This document shows positions 21,054 to 31,479 of a stretch of 37,500 nucleotides of DNA, piece by piece. Within the stretch, counting starts at the first letter, position 1. The number at the start of each line of letters is the position of its first letter. The stretch is from the NCBI GenBank assembly GCA_009663005.1, contig VIGQ01000944.1, forward strand, positions 20,001 to 57,500. Direction: 5' to 3'. The position numbers were made by a program, and so were the translations under genes. The notes beneath the pieces are model-generated. The model worked only from the letters and a program-made list of their open reading frames with translations, made no database searches and was not told the DNA's origin. Origin of the DNA: Actinidia chinensis (lineage: Eukaryota > Streptophyta > Magnoliopsida > Ericales > Actinidiaceae).

Positions 21054-21429
21054 TTATTCCCACATCATTAATTTGTCGCATCTGTTATGCGGTTCATATA
21101 CACCAGCGAATGCCCATCTATATCCATCCTCTACATTCTCAAACAAACAAGAAATAGAGTAAACCCCCTCCAGGAAATCTATGCATGTCACTAGCCTTAA
21201 AATCCACATCATTAAAAATACCCCAGCTGACCCGTTAGCCCTCAATCCCTCCCATTTCACCCATCGGACCACCCCACAAACTTCTGACGATCGAATGGTC
21301 CACATCCTTAAAGCTTTGTTCCTGAAGACATATTTACACTACATTTCCATTGATTCAAAAGCCCTTAGCACTTCCTTGTGTCCGGATCGTTGAGACCTCT
21401 CACAATCCATGTAACGATTTAAACATCAT

Positions 21430-22990
21430 TCAAAATATCGTCAGTTTGTGAACCAAATCATCCTTTCCTCCTTGCGCCCCCTTGGACAGCGCTGGCCCCT
21501 GCCTCTCACTCCATTGGATTATGGACCATAGCAAGATTCTTAAGCTCTCTCTTGCCTTTACTCTGCCAACAAACCCACTACTCATCCCCTCTCTAGGGCT
21601 AACTCGGTTACTCCACAGCTCCTCTAACCCTGGCCAAATGCTCGCCGCTTCATCCTCCAGACACTCGTAGGATATTTCTAGAAATTTTCGAAACCCCTTC
21701 ATTTCCCTCTAGCCCATTTGAACTACTTCCTACACTACACACCCAATTCTTTCCATTCCCTTTACTGAAAGCCAATCACCCCCCATCTTCCTGGCCCAAT
21801 ATCTCAACCCCGGTCCGGGTCGATCGACAATAGGATCTACCTGTAGCATTCCACAGACTCAGTCGAAGGTAATCCCCCCCCCATTCTTCATGGCGTCCTC
21901 AGAATGGTCCTTGATGTCAAAGCCAATCTCCATCTCCCTATATAAACAAATCTCTTGTCTTGTCCGATATCTTCGTTGACCGGCTCTCAAATCCACCTTC
22001 CACCTGCTCGAAACCTCCCGGACTTTCAAGAGGAATCCCATACTCCATTAACCCGAGAACAGCGAGGAAAGCTGGCCACCTCATTACAAGTATCTTCCTC
22101 TCTCCAAACCAGCTAGGGCATCATACTGCATTGTATCGAGCTCCTGTTTATTTTTAGTGCTTTTTAGTATCATGGGTTGTCGACCTTATCTGACCAAGTC
22201 CTCTATCGTGGCATCATAGACTCCGACTAGCTATTCAATAAATGGACCAAACGTCCTGGGATGGGTCCTTTGTAGTTGCCCGAGAGCTCAATCCTCGAAT
22301 CGCTGAACTTAGCCACTCCCAGCTCTCCTTTCGCATCATAAATGAAAATTGTAGGCCCACCATATCTTTTTTATAGTAAGCCCAATCCGAACTGTCCTAT
22401 GATCATTAAACTCAACGGCCCGTTATTATTAGGGCCCATATTATATCTGAGGCCTAGTTCCACCCCTAAGGACTATTTAAAAGCCCAACCCCCTCCTCTT
22501 TCCCGTGCTTCATATTGATCTCAGAACCTTCGAGATCCTAGGCCTCCCCTTGCCAGACTTGAATCCGAGTACACGCCTCCTTTGTATCAGTTCGACAACG
22601 GCCATCGTCCTTTTCGTGTTTAAACCCCCATCATTCTCGACATACTTGCAAATCTTTGCTGGCAATTTCGGGGTTGGGTTAAAGGCTATCGGTGGTACCA
22701 GACCATGGTTTTTGACAATCATTTTTCAAAAACCTCCTCTGTGTGTTGCCGCCACGTGTCAAGCCTGTGTCCGGGTTAGCTTTCCTTGATCTCTCTGCTC
22801 GAATTGTGCCGTACCCTTCACCGGCCGATTACTTCCCCATCATCTCTCTGCCAACGAGACCCGTCGCAGTATTCTTGTCAGCGCACTCCGGCGAACCACT
22901 CTAGCACCAGGATTCCACCCAGGACAGGGGCACATGGTACACCAGCGATCCCATCCCTATCGACAAGGTCGCTGGGATGGAGATCCTCGT
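21430..22990 (-). pseudogene. LINE ORF1-like region, decayed
   Basis: Lies between the LINE 5' leader and the endonuclease, where ORF1 (the RNA-binding chaperone protein) is expected. Open pieces such as 21702-21430 and 22722-22510 exist, but no CCHC knuckle or RRM could be pinned down. Assigned by position. Confidence 0.45.
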
Positions 22991-23250
22991 TCCCCTAACG
23001 CATATCCTCGCCCACTGACATGTTCTCGACTATGTCTCTTCCGCCATCATCACTAAACCTTCCACAGAACGGTCACTAAGAGCTCAAAAAACAATTCATC
23101 CGACCAGAGGAAGATTGGTAAACCCCAAAACCCTTACCCCACAGGCCTCAGGTTTGTGGCTATCCACAAAACATCCACATGGATCCTCCCACAAAAGTCA
23201 ATCCAAGGTTCCAGTCGTGCGATGAGCACCAAAGAGAATTATTTAGTTGC
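22991..23250 (-). other. LINE 5' leader
   Basis: Non-coding sequence from the 5' target-site duplication to the ORF1-like region. Confidence 0.5.
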
Positions 23251-23264
23251 CTTTATATACTCAT
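23251..23264. repeat. LINE target-site duplication, 5' copy
   Basis: CTTTATATACTCAT, identical to 17167-17180. Confidence 0.9.
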
Positions 23265-23439
23265 TTAAGATATATGAAAACAATCGCAATCTAAATTCAA
23301 ACAGCAATTGCTATACAACCCCAAAAGTAATTTTTTATGCAGTCCTAAACAATGTACAATATATGCATGAAGTTGAAAACCAACGTAGATGATGAATTGC
23401 AAACTAAAACCCTAAATCGGAAAAGAAAAGGATGAGAAA

Positions 23440-23479
23440 AAATCGTGACCGCAGGAATATTTGACCCAAAAAGAGCCAT
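23440..23479 (-). CDS. HVA22K: Possible first exon of the HVA22-like gene
   Basis: An ATG on the minus strand at 23479-23477 opens MALFGSNIPAVT. HVA22-like k proteins typically begin MALxGSN(V/I), followed by a short leucine-rich segment. The strand is right, and the LINE would then lie in intron 1. The following residues diverge or shift frame, no splice donor is clear, and the exon for the next expected segment was not found. The similarity rests on about eight residues, so treat it as a hypothesis. The gene would then span more than 12 kb. Confidence 0.35.
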
Positions 23480-24944
23480 TCGACGATCAAAAACCTCAAC
23501 TTGAAACTTGATTGCAAATTGATGATGAACTATTTTATTTTTGTTCTAGTCGACGGGAGGGGAGGATTTGGGATACAATGCGAACAGAGCAACGGAAGTG
23601 GTACTTGGCAGAAGGCACGGTAGGGCATCACTTGAAGAGTTAGGTTGTTAGTATTTTTCCACCCCATAAAAGAACTATATTTTCTGATATGACCCCGAAG
23701 TGTTGGATATTGCGTTTTGCTCCCAGGATGCACTTTCTAGCAACGGAAAATAAAAAAAGAAGCATTCATTGGCTAAGCCAAAGGGCTCATGGCCCGGCCC
23801 AGGCCTCCGAACTGTAATACTCAGATTTTATGTTTTGGGTTATAATTGAAAGATTTATAACTTTTGGGAAAAATTAAAGAAGAATTTAAGTAATAAGGTA
23901 ATATAATTATGTAAAAGAGGAGGGACGGAACACGCAAGTGTATTTTTGAAGATAGTGGACAGATTCTCCGTCGGTGGGAAGAGTGGAAGAGAAAGAAAAG
24001 GAAAAAGGGAAAAGAAAAGAAATAAAAAAAGTGTGATGATTAGGTTTAAATGATTTGGGTTGAGGTTTTGGGGGTGTTTTAAAATTAAAGAAAAGGGAAG
24101 AGAAGAGTTTGAAGAAGAGAGAGAGAGAGAGAGGCGGCACGGCAGAACAGAGGAGGATGAGAAAGAGAGAAAAGAAAGAAATGAGAGAAAGAAAATTATT
24201 GTGTGGTTTTTCTTCTTTGATAATGAAGACATGGGTTGTAGATCAACGTGTGAGTGATGATGTATGTCGGAATTCAATGTGAATTTAGTATAATGATCAT
24301 GGGAGCCAGATCTTCATATCTAATGTGTTAATTTCAATTGAGGTAAGCAGGAGGTAACAATATGCTTCTAAACTCGGAGTATTTTTCTAAAATATCTGAT
24401 TTTGTATTCCTCTTGAGGCAGTGTGCATCTGTTGAAATCCATAGTATTTTGTTGTATCGTTGACTGTATGATGTTATTGTTTGTGCTAAATGGCTATGGA
24501 ATTGAATGATACCATGTACTGGTGGATCGCCAATAGTTCACGAAGGACCGGAAAAGCCGAGAGCTTGGAGACGTGGATGGGCCGATAACTAGTAATGTAT
24601 CACGGAAGACCTGGTATGAGGTCTTTGATGAAATATGATTTTGTTGTGCTACTCTGACATTTGTTCGTTGAGCCATTGTTGATTCGTTTGAGCATATTCC
24701 AGTCGTATTGTAGTACTTCCCTGTTTAAATTAATTTTCAGAGGGAGGAAGTGGCGAGCGTGCGGATGATAGACGAGATGGGTCGAGGTGAAAGATTTAAA
24801 GATTTTTAATCTTTTTGTATTAATTACATTTGGAAGACATGTGTAAAAATACATATTTGGAGACTATTGCATATTTGAGAGAAAAAATAGTGCTATGATT
24901 TGTATTTAAGGAAAAATACGAAAAAAAATTTAGGTAATTAATAA
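23480..24944. other. No supported gene; contains a GA-rich tract
   Basis: 23970-24200 is strongly purine-rich on the plus strand, including (GA)n at 24116-24132. Open frames through it on the minus strand are leucine/serine/phenylalanine-rich low-complexity artefacts. If the HVA22-like first exon at 23479 is real, its promoter lies in the left part of this stretch. Nothing else was recognised. Confidence 0.45.
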
Positions 24945-25550
24945 CGGCCCTGGAGGGGAGGGAGGGCGGGTAGTAACAAAACCCAGCAGCTCAAGGATTG
25001 TGGCCTGTGGCCCCAAGTTCGGTCGATTTTAATGGACTTTGGCCCGGCCCCCGCACATGACCCTAGAAGACCCAAGCCCGATCCAAATCCAGGATAGTTA
25101 AGGATTGGGCTTGGGTTCCAAATTTGAAATCGTGGAGTCAGCCCTAACAAAGTCGTAGAAGACTCAGGCCCTGGCCATAAACTCGAAGGCATTAATTTTT
25201 TTTATAATATTTTATATTTTATATGTAAAAAAAATCAATATTATGAATGATTTATATAATTACACATTATTTTATTGTAATTACGTATTTTTTTTTATAT
25301 TTAAATTTTTAGTCTTTTTAATTAAAAAAAAATATATTTAAAAAAAATATATTTAAAAGTGCCAATTGGTCTAGTCCCCCGACTTGGTTCGTTAGGTCCA
25401 GACCCTCTTAAAGTCTGTGACGGACTTGGGGTCTCATCTTACCCGACTAAAGTCCGGCTCGATCCATTGACCAATCCAAAACCCGGCTATAGGCCCAATG
25501 AATGGTTTTTGGGTCGGCCCCAAATCCGCCCCATGACGACCCTTATTTGG
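24945..25550. repeat. Possible MITE-like repeat with GC-rich ends and AT-rich centre
   Basis: Two GC-rich arms (24945-25190 and 25355-25550) rich in CCCGGCCC/GGGTCGG-like motifs surround an AT-rich core. The outer ends TAACGGCCCTGGAGGGG and (reverse complement) TAAGGGTCGTCATGGGGCGG are loosely inverted. The layout resembles non-autonomous DNA transposons, but ends and target duplication are not defined. Confidence 0.35.
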
Positions 25551-26606
25551 CAAATACCCTCGATAAAAAGAATGATGAGTTGTTGTATTTTATTGTTTAC
25601 TTTTTTTTCTATTACTTTTTTATGTGGTATGGGGGGGTTGATGTACAGGTTTTCAAGAATATATACTAATATAAACATTATTTTTTTAATGCATTTTTTT
25701 TTAATTTGGTGTGAATTTAGAAGCATCCACTCACAATTCATAATCCTCTTTTGACCCCTTATGGCCAGCATACTTCGTTTTTTTATTATTATTGTGAATT
25801 CCTATTCATTTTATTTAAGAAACACAAAAGGGAATGTGAAAGTTTATCTTGGCCACATTTATAACATAAGTTTGTGGGTGTGATTGAATTATTTAGTCCT
25901 GTAATCTCACTTTTATTCATATCTTTAATATAAAATTAACTTTAAACTATTAATCATTTGGAATGTTAATCCTCCATTTTATGTTCAGTGAAACCTATCG
26001 CACCCGAAAATAATCATATGAGTGGCCTAAATTGGTTTTGACTTAATTTGATGTCCACGCCACACGGGGCCCAAAATATCAAAGTTTGCCATTATCTCGA
26101 GTCTTTTGTAAGTTTTGTCATTTAGGCTACAGTTCCTAATAGATTTTGAGAGGATTAGACTGGTTGTTATTTTAGAGTTCACCTTCACTATATTTCAGTG
26201 CAAAAATTAAACTCTGACAATAGTGTATTGGAACTGTTAATTCTTCAAAATGGAGGATTAGTATCCATGGTTGTTGGTATTATTATTCAATCCCAGAAAC
26301 TATTAATCCTTGAAACTTACAATTGAATTGCTAATCTCACTTAAATTAAAATTTGTTATCAAACTCATCACCCTAGGTCCTAACAAAGAGTGCTACATAA
26401 ATTTCTAGAGATTTTTTTTTCTTAAAAAAAGATATCAACTACATCAGTTAACAGTCCAATTTAATTTTTTAATAACTTCTTATGACTTTATGAAATTTAC
26501 TACACACTTTTTTTTCTTGAAAGGACTGCCTGTAGCTTGTGCGTTTAATCATATTCAAATTTTTTCCCCCCTGTACTTTAAAAATAAATAATAATAATAA
26601 TAATAA
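25551..26606. other. AT-rich sequence, no gene seen
   Basis: Ends in a (TAA)n microsatellite at about 26586-26606, into which the Helitron is inserted. A short inverted pair (TTAATCCTCCATTTTA at 25965 and its partner near 26250) is present but its extent is unclear. Confidence 0.5.
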
Positions 26607-27179
26607 TCTATACCTTATATAAAAGGGGGGTGAGAGGTTTTTTTGAGTTTTCCATTCTCCCAACAAGCATTGAAAATACCTTTTTGCCCTTTTGATTTCA
26701 TCCTTATTACAATTAGATCAAAAAAGGCACATGTCAAAAAGACTTTTGCCCTCTCTATTTTTGGGACCAAACCTATATTTTATATATATATATATATTAT
26801 TTAAATCACAAATTAGTTTGAATTCAACATCTATATCTCGCATCTACGGTTGAAAATCCATTTGAGTTAATCTAATGGCTCAGATTTTATCTCAAATTAT
26901 TTGTTCAGCTTAAAAATATCACTTTTCTACTCAACGGCTGAGATTGGTTTAATTTTAAATAAACGGTCTAGATTAATCCACAGGACACAAACAACACGCC
27001 CCCTATCTGCCCAACCATCAAACTCTTCACACCATGATTTCACACAAACACACGCTGCATGACAGACCTATTTCACTAACCTATCTTCACGCTACCACGG
27101 CCATGCTTCGCTCGCCCCCCTTGTCTCCCTGCGAAATACCTTTGTGTCTCCATCCCTTTTTCCTTTCCCTAAATTGTCC

Positions 27180-27447
27180 CCTCCCACCTTTTTTAATTTT
27201 TGGTAGTTTTGTTTCTTTTTTGTTATTTTTTTATCAGATTTTTTTGTTAATGAAATTTATTTATTTCTTTATAATTTTATTTTTCTTTTTGAATAAACTA
27301 TTTTTTTTAGTACATGTTGTATATTTATTTGCGTTTTTTTAGTTTTTTTTCTACTTTTTTTTGTTCTTTTATTTTATTAGTTTTGTTTTATTTTTTTTAA
27401 TCAATTTGTTATAATTTTTTTATATAATTTTATGTACTTTTTTCCAA

Positions 27448-27478
<31 letters not shown>

Positions 27479-27840
27479 TAGTTTTTTATGTTTTTTTGTT
27501 CTTTTATTTTATTAGTTTGTTTATTCTTTTTAATCAATCTTTTTTATTCTTTTTTTATCATTTTTGATTTTATTGAGTTTAGTTATTTTGGCACAAATAA
27601 TGGCTTCCCCAAATCTACCAACTAAAAAATAATAAAAAATTACAAAACATATAAAAAAAAAATTTTGATCCAAAAAAAAATAAAAAACTGATAAAAAGAA
27701 AAAAAAGAACGATTAAAAAAATAATAAACAAAAAATGAAAACAAAAAAATAATTTGATAAAAAAAAAAAAAGTGATAAACAAAAAAACTAATAAAAAAAA
27801 CTAAAATAAAAATACACAAAACTTACAAAAAAAAAGTAAG
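27180..27840. repeat. Low-complexity T-rich to A-rich switch
   Basis: The plus strand is dominated by T runs from 27180 to about 27600, then by A runs to about 27840. The two halves are loosely complementary and could fold back. It lies inside the Helitron, upstream of the captured COG1 piece. Confidence 0.8.
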
Positions 27841-27929
27841 AGAGAGAGGGGGCACAAAGGGTAAATAGTGGGTGGAGCCGGGGGGGCTTTTGGGGTGGGG
27901 GGCGGGTGAAAGCAGCTCTCGATACACAA

Positions 27930-28545
27930 CCATCTTCACGGTCAAGAGGAGGAGAGATGGGATGGACGATTTCCAGCCACCTCCAGGAACGCTACCATGA
28001 TCTCATCGAATCTGGCCGATCCATTGTCCTCATGAAGAACTTGCAAGCCATATCTGCCAACATCTCCGCCGTGCATGACGGAATCCTCCACTCTCTTCCT
28101 CCGAAAACCCCTAAATCGCCACCGCCAGTGCTATACCCTTAGATCCAGGATCTACGGCATCGCTTGCCGAGTCACGTACCTGATCGACATGCCAAAGAAC
28201 ATTTGGGGCTGCCTCGACGAGATCCATGTGTGAGCCGGCGAGCAAGGGTACACCCGACGCCAAGCAGTCCACCACAGCACTCATTGACAACAGAGAAACA
28301 AGACAACAAGATATAGTCCAATTTCCCTCGTTAAACATCAGTGGAAGATTGTGGAGAGCTCAAGGCACAGATCTCACTGAGGAGTCGCGAGAGGCGCTTG
28401 TTGACATCAAGCCCTTGGCCTTGGCATTGCCACGCCGGATGCTCTCGCTGGCCATTGTCATTATCGACGGAGCTCGAGACCCCAAAAGGCATGTCCCTGT
28501 TTCGTGATTCGAGAACGTCGGGCATTTCCCTCTCTGCACCTTCCA
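27930..28545 (+). pseudogene. COG1: Captured fragment of COG1 (conserved oligomeric Golgi complex subunit 1)
   Basis: In three forward frames the segment follows the N-terminal part of plant COG1: [16 protein letters not shown] and [12 protein letters not shown] (27984-28080), [20 protein letters not shown] then LDE (28150-28225), KAQISLRSRER (about 28360-28395), and ELETPKGMSLFRDSRTSGIS (about 28471-28535). COG1 belongs to the tether that directs retrograde vesicles within the Golgi. Only about the first 180 of some 1,000 residues are represented. Frames shift at least twice and a TGA follows the LDE block, so it cannot make COG1. Its position inside Helitron ends marks it as captured exon sequence. 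Confidence 0.8.
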
Positions 28546-28640
28546 GCCGATTTCACTACAAATCAACCTCTCCATGCGTAGATTTTTGTTTTGAACTTGA
28601 TTCTTGTTCTTGGACTACCATAATTTCTGGTGTATAAGGG

Positions 28641-29034
28641 TGGGTATTGGGTATTTCTTGCGTACCTCTATCCACATGTTATTTGACCACCTTTTTTAGG
28701 AGGTTTACAACAATAAGAGCCTATTTGAATCTTTGAGAGTAGATGAGAATGATTGATTTTTTTGAAATAAAGATAGAATAAGATAAAAAATTCTCAAATA
28801 CACACTTTTAAAATAAAAATAAACGTTTTTAGTTTCCATTTTGAAGAGGAGTTAACTCTTTTGAGATCCTATTCGTAAGAGTATGTGGGTGCTGGTATGG
28901 TAGGTGTTTTACAAGAGCTTCTGCAAAATCTGTGTAATAAAGAAGTGCATAAAGATAAACATGCAGGAGACTGATAATAGATAAACACGGGAATAAAGTT
29001 GCAGCAGGGTGGCCATCTTGGCTTTCTGACACAG
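28641..29034. other. Helitron interior without recognised coding sequence
   Basis: AT-rich linker between the captured fragments; could be intron or filler. Confidence 0.4.
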
Positions 29035-29258
29035 GTGGAAGCAATTGATGGCTGGCTTCCTCGAACGTGCTGACGATTTTGAGAAGATCACAAGGTGGGT
29101 CATCTATTAATCAACTTTCTTTCATTTATTCATAGATCTTGGAAATGTGTATCTGGTCTTATAGACTATAAATAGTTATTTGTTTCCTCTTTAGGGTACT
29201 AGATGGGTCAGGAACATATAGCAGATACTATAATAGGAAAATTTTTTCGCTAAAGAAG
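29035..29258 (+). pseudogene. Second captured gene fragment, two spliced exons, unknown gene
   Basis: Exon 29035-29094 (after an ACAG acceptor, before GTGGGT) reads LMAGFLERADDFEKIT. Exon 29195-29258 (after TTTAG, before GTACGC) reads VLDGSGTYSRYYNRKIFSL. They join in phase 2 to give 41 residues without a stop. A third piece after an acceptor near 29392 is legible as LYEPVAYLGLKHCHSR, but not in the joining frame. I do not recognise the protein. Splice sites and codon-like composition argue that it derives from a real gene, probably captured by the Helitron. Confidence 0.5.
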
Positions 29259-29765
29259 GTACGCTTGATAATTTAGAACCAGAAAGTGATGAGATTTATG
29301 TCCAGAGAGATTATTATATTGCGAAGACGATGATCATGACAGTTGGTTCTTCTGGAAAACATGCTAATTTTTGTTACCATTGTATACTGCAGGTTAAGGT
29401 TATATGAACCGGTTGCCTATCTGGGCTTGAAGCACTGTCACAGCCGAGTGTACTCCACAGTGACATACTGATTATGTGAATTTGAGTGCAATTTTGTTTA
29501 TGCTTTTGGGTTTGTCATTGGAAGACTAGCTAGAAGTCCTTTGTATATTTTTGTTGATGAGTTCTTATCTTGACTTTATTCTATTTTTCAATGTCAACCA
29601 TTACTCAACAAAAGAAACATGATTTTTTGTGTGGTACAAATGAAAAATATTTTCAAATGAGAGCCCAAGTTGATTAATTGTATTGCCTCTCTTCATTTTA
29701 CCGCAAAACCAACTAAATAAATTCTCAAAATTCCATTTTACCTATGATTTGTTTTTCGCGTTAGT

Positions 29766-29781
29766 GCCCGTGGGCACGGGC
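29766..29781 (+). terminator. Helitron 3' hairpin
   Basis: GCCCGTG-GG-CACGGGC, a perfect 7-bp stem nine bases before the 3' end ATTAG. In Helitrons this hairpin marks the end for rolling-circle transposition. Confidence 0.75.
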
Positions 29782-29790
29782 AATTATTAG

Positions 29791-31002
29791 TTTCTCCGTT
29801 TTGGGATTCAACCAAAGCACGGTTTCCCAATTTCATCTCTGCGTATATTGGTTTGATGCACCGTTGGAATGATGTTTGCAACTATTAGTTGAGGACAAAA
29901 GTAATTGAGGCATATTAGTTACTGTAAGGCAAACTGTTTTTAAATTTTCTTTTAAACAGATTCATATTAAAAATAGTTTCTGTTTTTAAAATTGATATTA
30001 AAGTTGTTTTAGAATTTAAGATTTTTTTTCTTCTGAAATCTGTCTGTTTAAAGCTTTTAAGTAATTGTTTTTTCAAGATTTCAGTTTCCACAGTTTCTGT
30101 TCAGATTATAGAAAATGTTTATTGAAATTTTTTTAGAGGAATTCAGCTTACCTGTGTTGACTGAGCTGAAACGATCGGTCACATGACTTGGTGAGTTGTG
30201 TTTTCTCATAATACTAGCTGTGTGTTCTCATTCTCAAGTAGAACTTTTATTTGATTTGTTGAAATTTAAAACTGAAACATGAAATATGGTGATTGGTTTT
30301 GCGTTTGGACAGTCTAGAAATGATGAGGTAACCTTTATGAAACTGCCCTACACAAGGCCAAAGTTGTGATGTGAAGAAGAAATGGCACTACCTACCTCAC
30401 CTACTCTTTTGCATCTAGCATTGACTGCCATCATAAATAGTTTTGTTGGACAATTCTATTCCTCCTCTCTCAATTCATATGTTTTTTTTCCCTGCTGCCC
30501 TTTTTCTTTCTTTAGTTTGGTAGTTTGGTTGGATGTTGGGGGAACCATTGTGATTGAACCAAGAAGTAGATGCTGGACCTGACACTATATATAAAAAACT
30601 TCTCGACGGTTTCGCTGTGAGTTGAAAAAACAGTTCCGACCTGGCCTCCACCGCCACGCAACGCATCCCAGTTGCTGTTGCCTCTTTATCTACACTGGTA
30701 TCTCCTTTTAGGTTATATCTTCCAAATTAGGATGGTTGATACTTGAGACTGGGTTCAAACTTTATAACTTTTTTTGTTATTTCCGGTTCAACTTTGCGAT
30801 TATACCCTTTTGTGAGGAATTTAACAAAATTCTTCAATGAGAACCTGATCTTGTTTGTGTGGTAGGATTGGTGTGGATTGTGATGGCTGTTTTTTTTGTA
30901 ATCTTGCATGGACACCAGCCAAGTGCAAGCAGTTAATGCTCGAGTAGCTTGTTAATTTTTTATGCACTTGGGCATGTTTATCCTCAGAGTCTTAAACCCT
31001 TA
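29791..31002. other. No supported gene
   Basis: AT-rich. One frame at 30382-30582 is short with no recognisable motif. The TTA at 31000-31002 is the left target duplication of the next MITE. Confidence 0.4.
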
Positions 31003-31254
31003 GGGGCTAGTTGGGATGAAGGAATATGGGAGGGGGATAAAGGTTTTAGAGGGGGGATTATAAATTTTAGAGGGGGGGGATAAACTTTTGAAGGGGGTAA
31101 CTTTTAACTTTGTTTGGATACTTTCTAAAATGGGGGTGGATAAGGGGGGAGATAAGGAGTTTTAAAATATGTATAGAGAAACAAAATATAAAATATTGAT
31201 ATAAAAAATATATATTTATTTTTTCTATATATATAAAAAAAATTATACTTTTTG

Positions 31255-31285
<31 letters not shown>

Positions 31286-31301
31286 CACCCCCTATCCCCC
31301 A

Positions 31302-31337
<36 letters not shown>

Positions 31338-31476
31338 AATTATCCGCCTCTATCCACCTGATGGGGGAAAAGTTATCCGGGGGGAAGAAAAGTTCCGCCC
31401 CAGCCAAACGACGAGGAGGAAAAATATCCGGGGGGAAAAATTATCCCCCATCATAATCCACCAGCCAAACATGCCC
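31003..31476. mobile_element. Tourist-like MITE (PIF/Harbinger type), 474 bp
   Basis: TTA is duplicated at 31000-31002 and 31477-31479. The left end GGGGCTAGTTGGGATGAAGG and right end (reverse complement) GGGCATGTTTGGCTGGTGG are related inverted repeats. GGGATAA/TTATCCCC-rich arms surround an AT-rich centre at 31150-31270. The TTA duplication and GGG...GTTTGG ends fit PIF/Harbinger Tourist elements. No transposase. Confidence 0.75.
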
Positions 31477-31479
31477 TTA

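Larger units (their letters stand above)
17210..21414 (-). pseudogene. LINE ORF2: endonuclease, reverse transcriptase, zf-RVT
   Basis: The endonuclease begins at about 21412 with TWIVRGLNDPDTRK. WAFAGVYEPHNR follows near 21100. After the hAT-like insertion come GGDFNVV at 20474-20488, FTWSN and SRLDRFLV. The RT has GDRAPGPDVFS and FIFLIPKKKGA (19.4-19.6 kb), GLHQGDPLSPF at 18947-18979 and catalytic FADD at 18816-18827. A C-terminal zf-RVT region has WCYMCKR...TTDHLL near 17600-17650 and WRIWRERNLRAFED near 17390-17420. The stop is at 17210. These are the domains of plant L1 ORF2, which nicks target DNA and copies the RNA in place. Multiple stops and shifts inactivate it. Confidence 0.9.
17181..23250 (-). 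mobile_element. Near full-length L1-type LINE, split by a hAT-like element
   Basis: On the minus strand the order is 5' leader, ORF1-like region, APE endonuclease, reverse transcriptase, C-terminal zinc-binding region, poly(A) (T11 at 17181-17191). Identical 14-bp flanks CTTTATATACTCAT at 17167-17180 and 23251-23264 are the target-site duplication. The span is 6.07 kb, about 5.56 kb without the 506-bp inserted hAT-like element. All frames carry stops or shifts, so it is inactive. A complete 5' end plus matching duplications indicates one full-length insertion rather than the usual 5'-truncated copy. Confidence 0.9.
26607..29790 (+). mobile_element. Non-autonomous Helitron carrying host gene fragments
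   Basis: The 5' end TCTATACCTTATATAAAAGG follows a host A. The 3' end is a hairpin (29766-29781) followed by AATTATTAG and a host T. This matches the plant Helitron rules: 5' TC, 3' CTRR-like end about 10 bases after a hairpin, insertion between A and T, no inverted repeats, no target duplication. The 3.18-kb element has no Rep/helicase gene. It carries a COG1 fragment and at least one other spliced fragment in the same orientation, which fits gene capture. Confidence 0.75.

Noticed and set aside
23855..24277. Long minus-strand open frame of 140 residues
   Set aside because: It reads across a GA-rich tract and is almost all leucine, serine, phenylalanine and proline; low-complexity artefact.
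25960..26270. Inverted pair TTAATCCTCCATTTTA / AAAATGGAGGATTAGT as a MITE
   Set aside because: Only about 16 bases pair and the flanks do not extend the match; too weak to call an element.
27034..27342. Plus-strand open frame of 102 residues
   Set aside because: Phenylalanine/leucine-rich translation of poly-T sequence inside the Helitron; no protein-like features.
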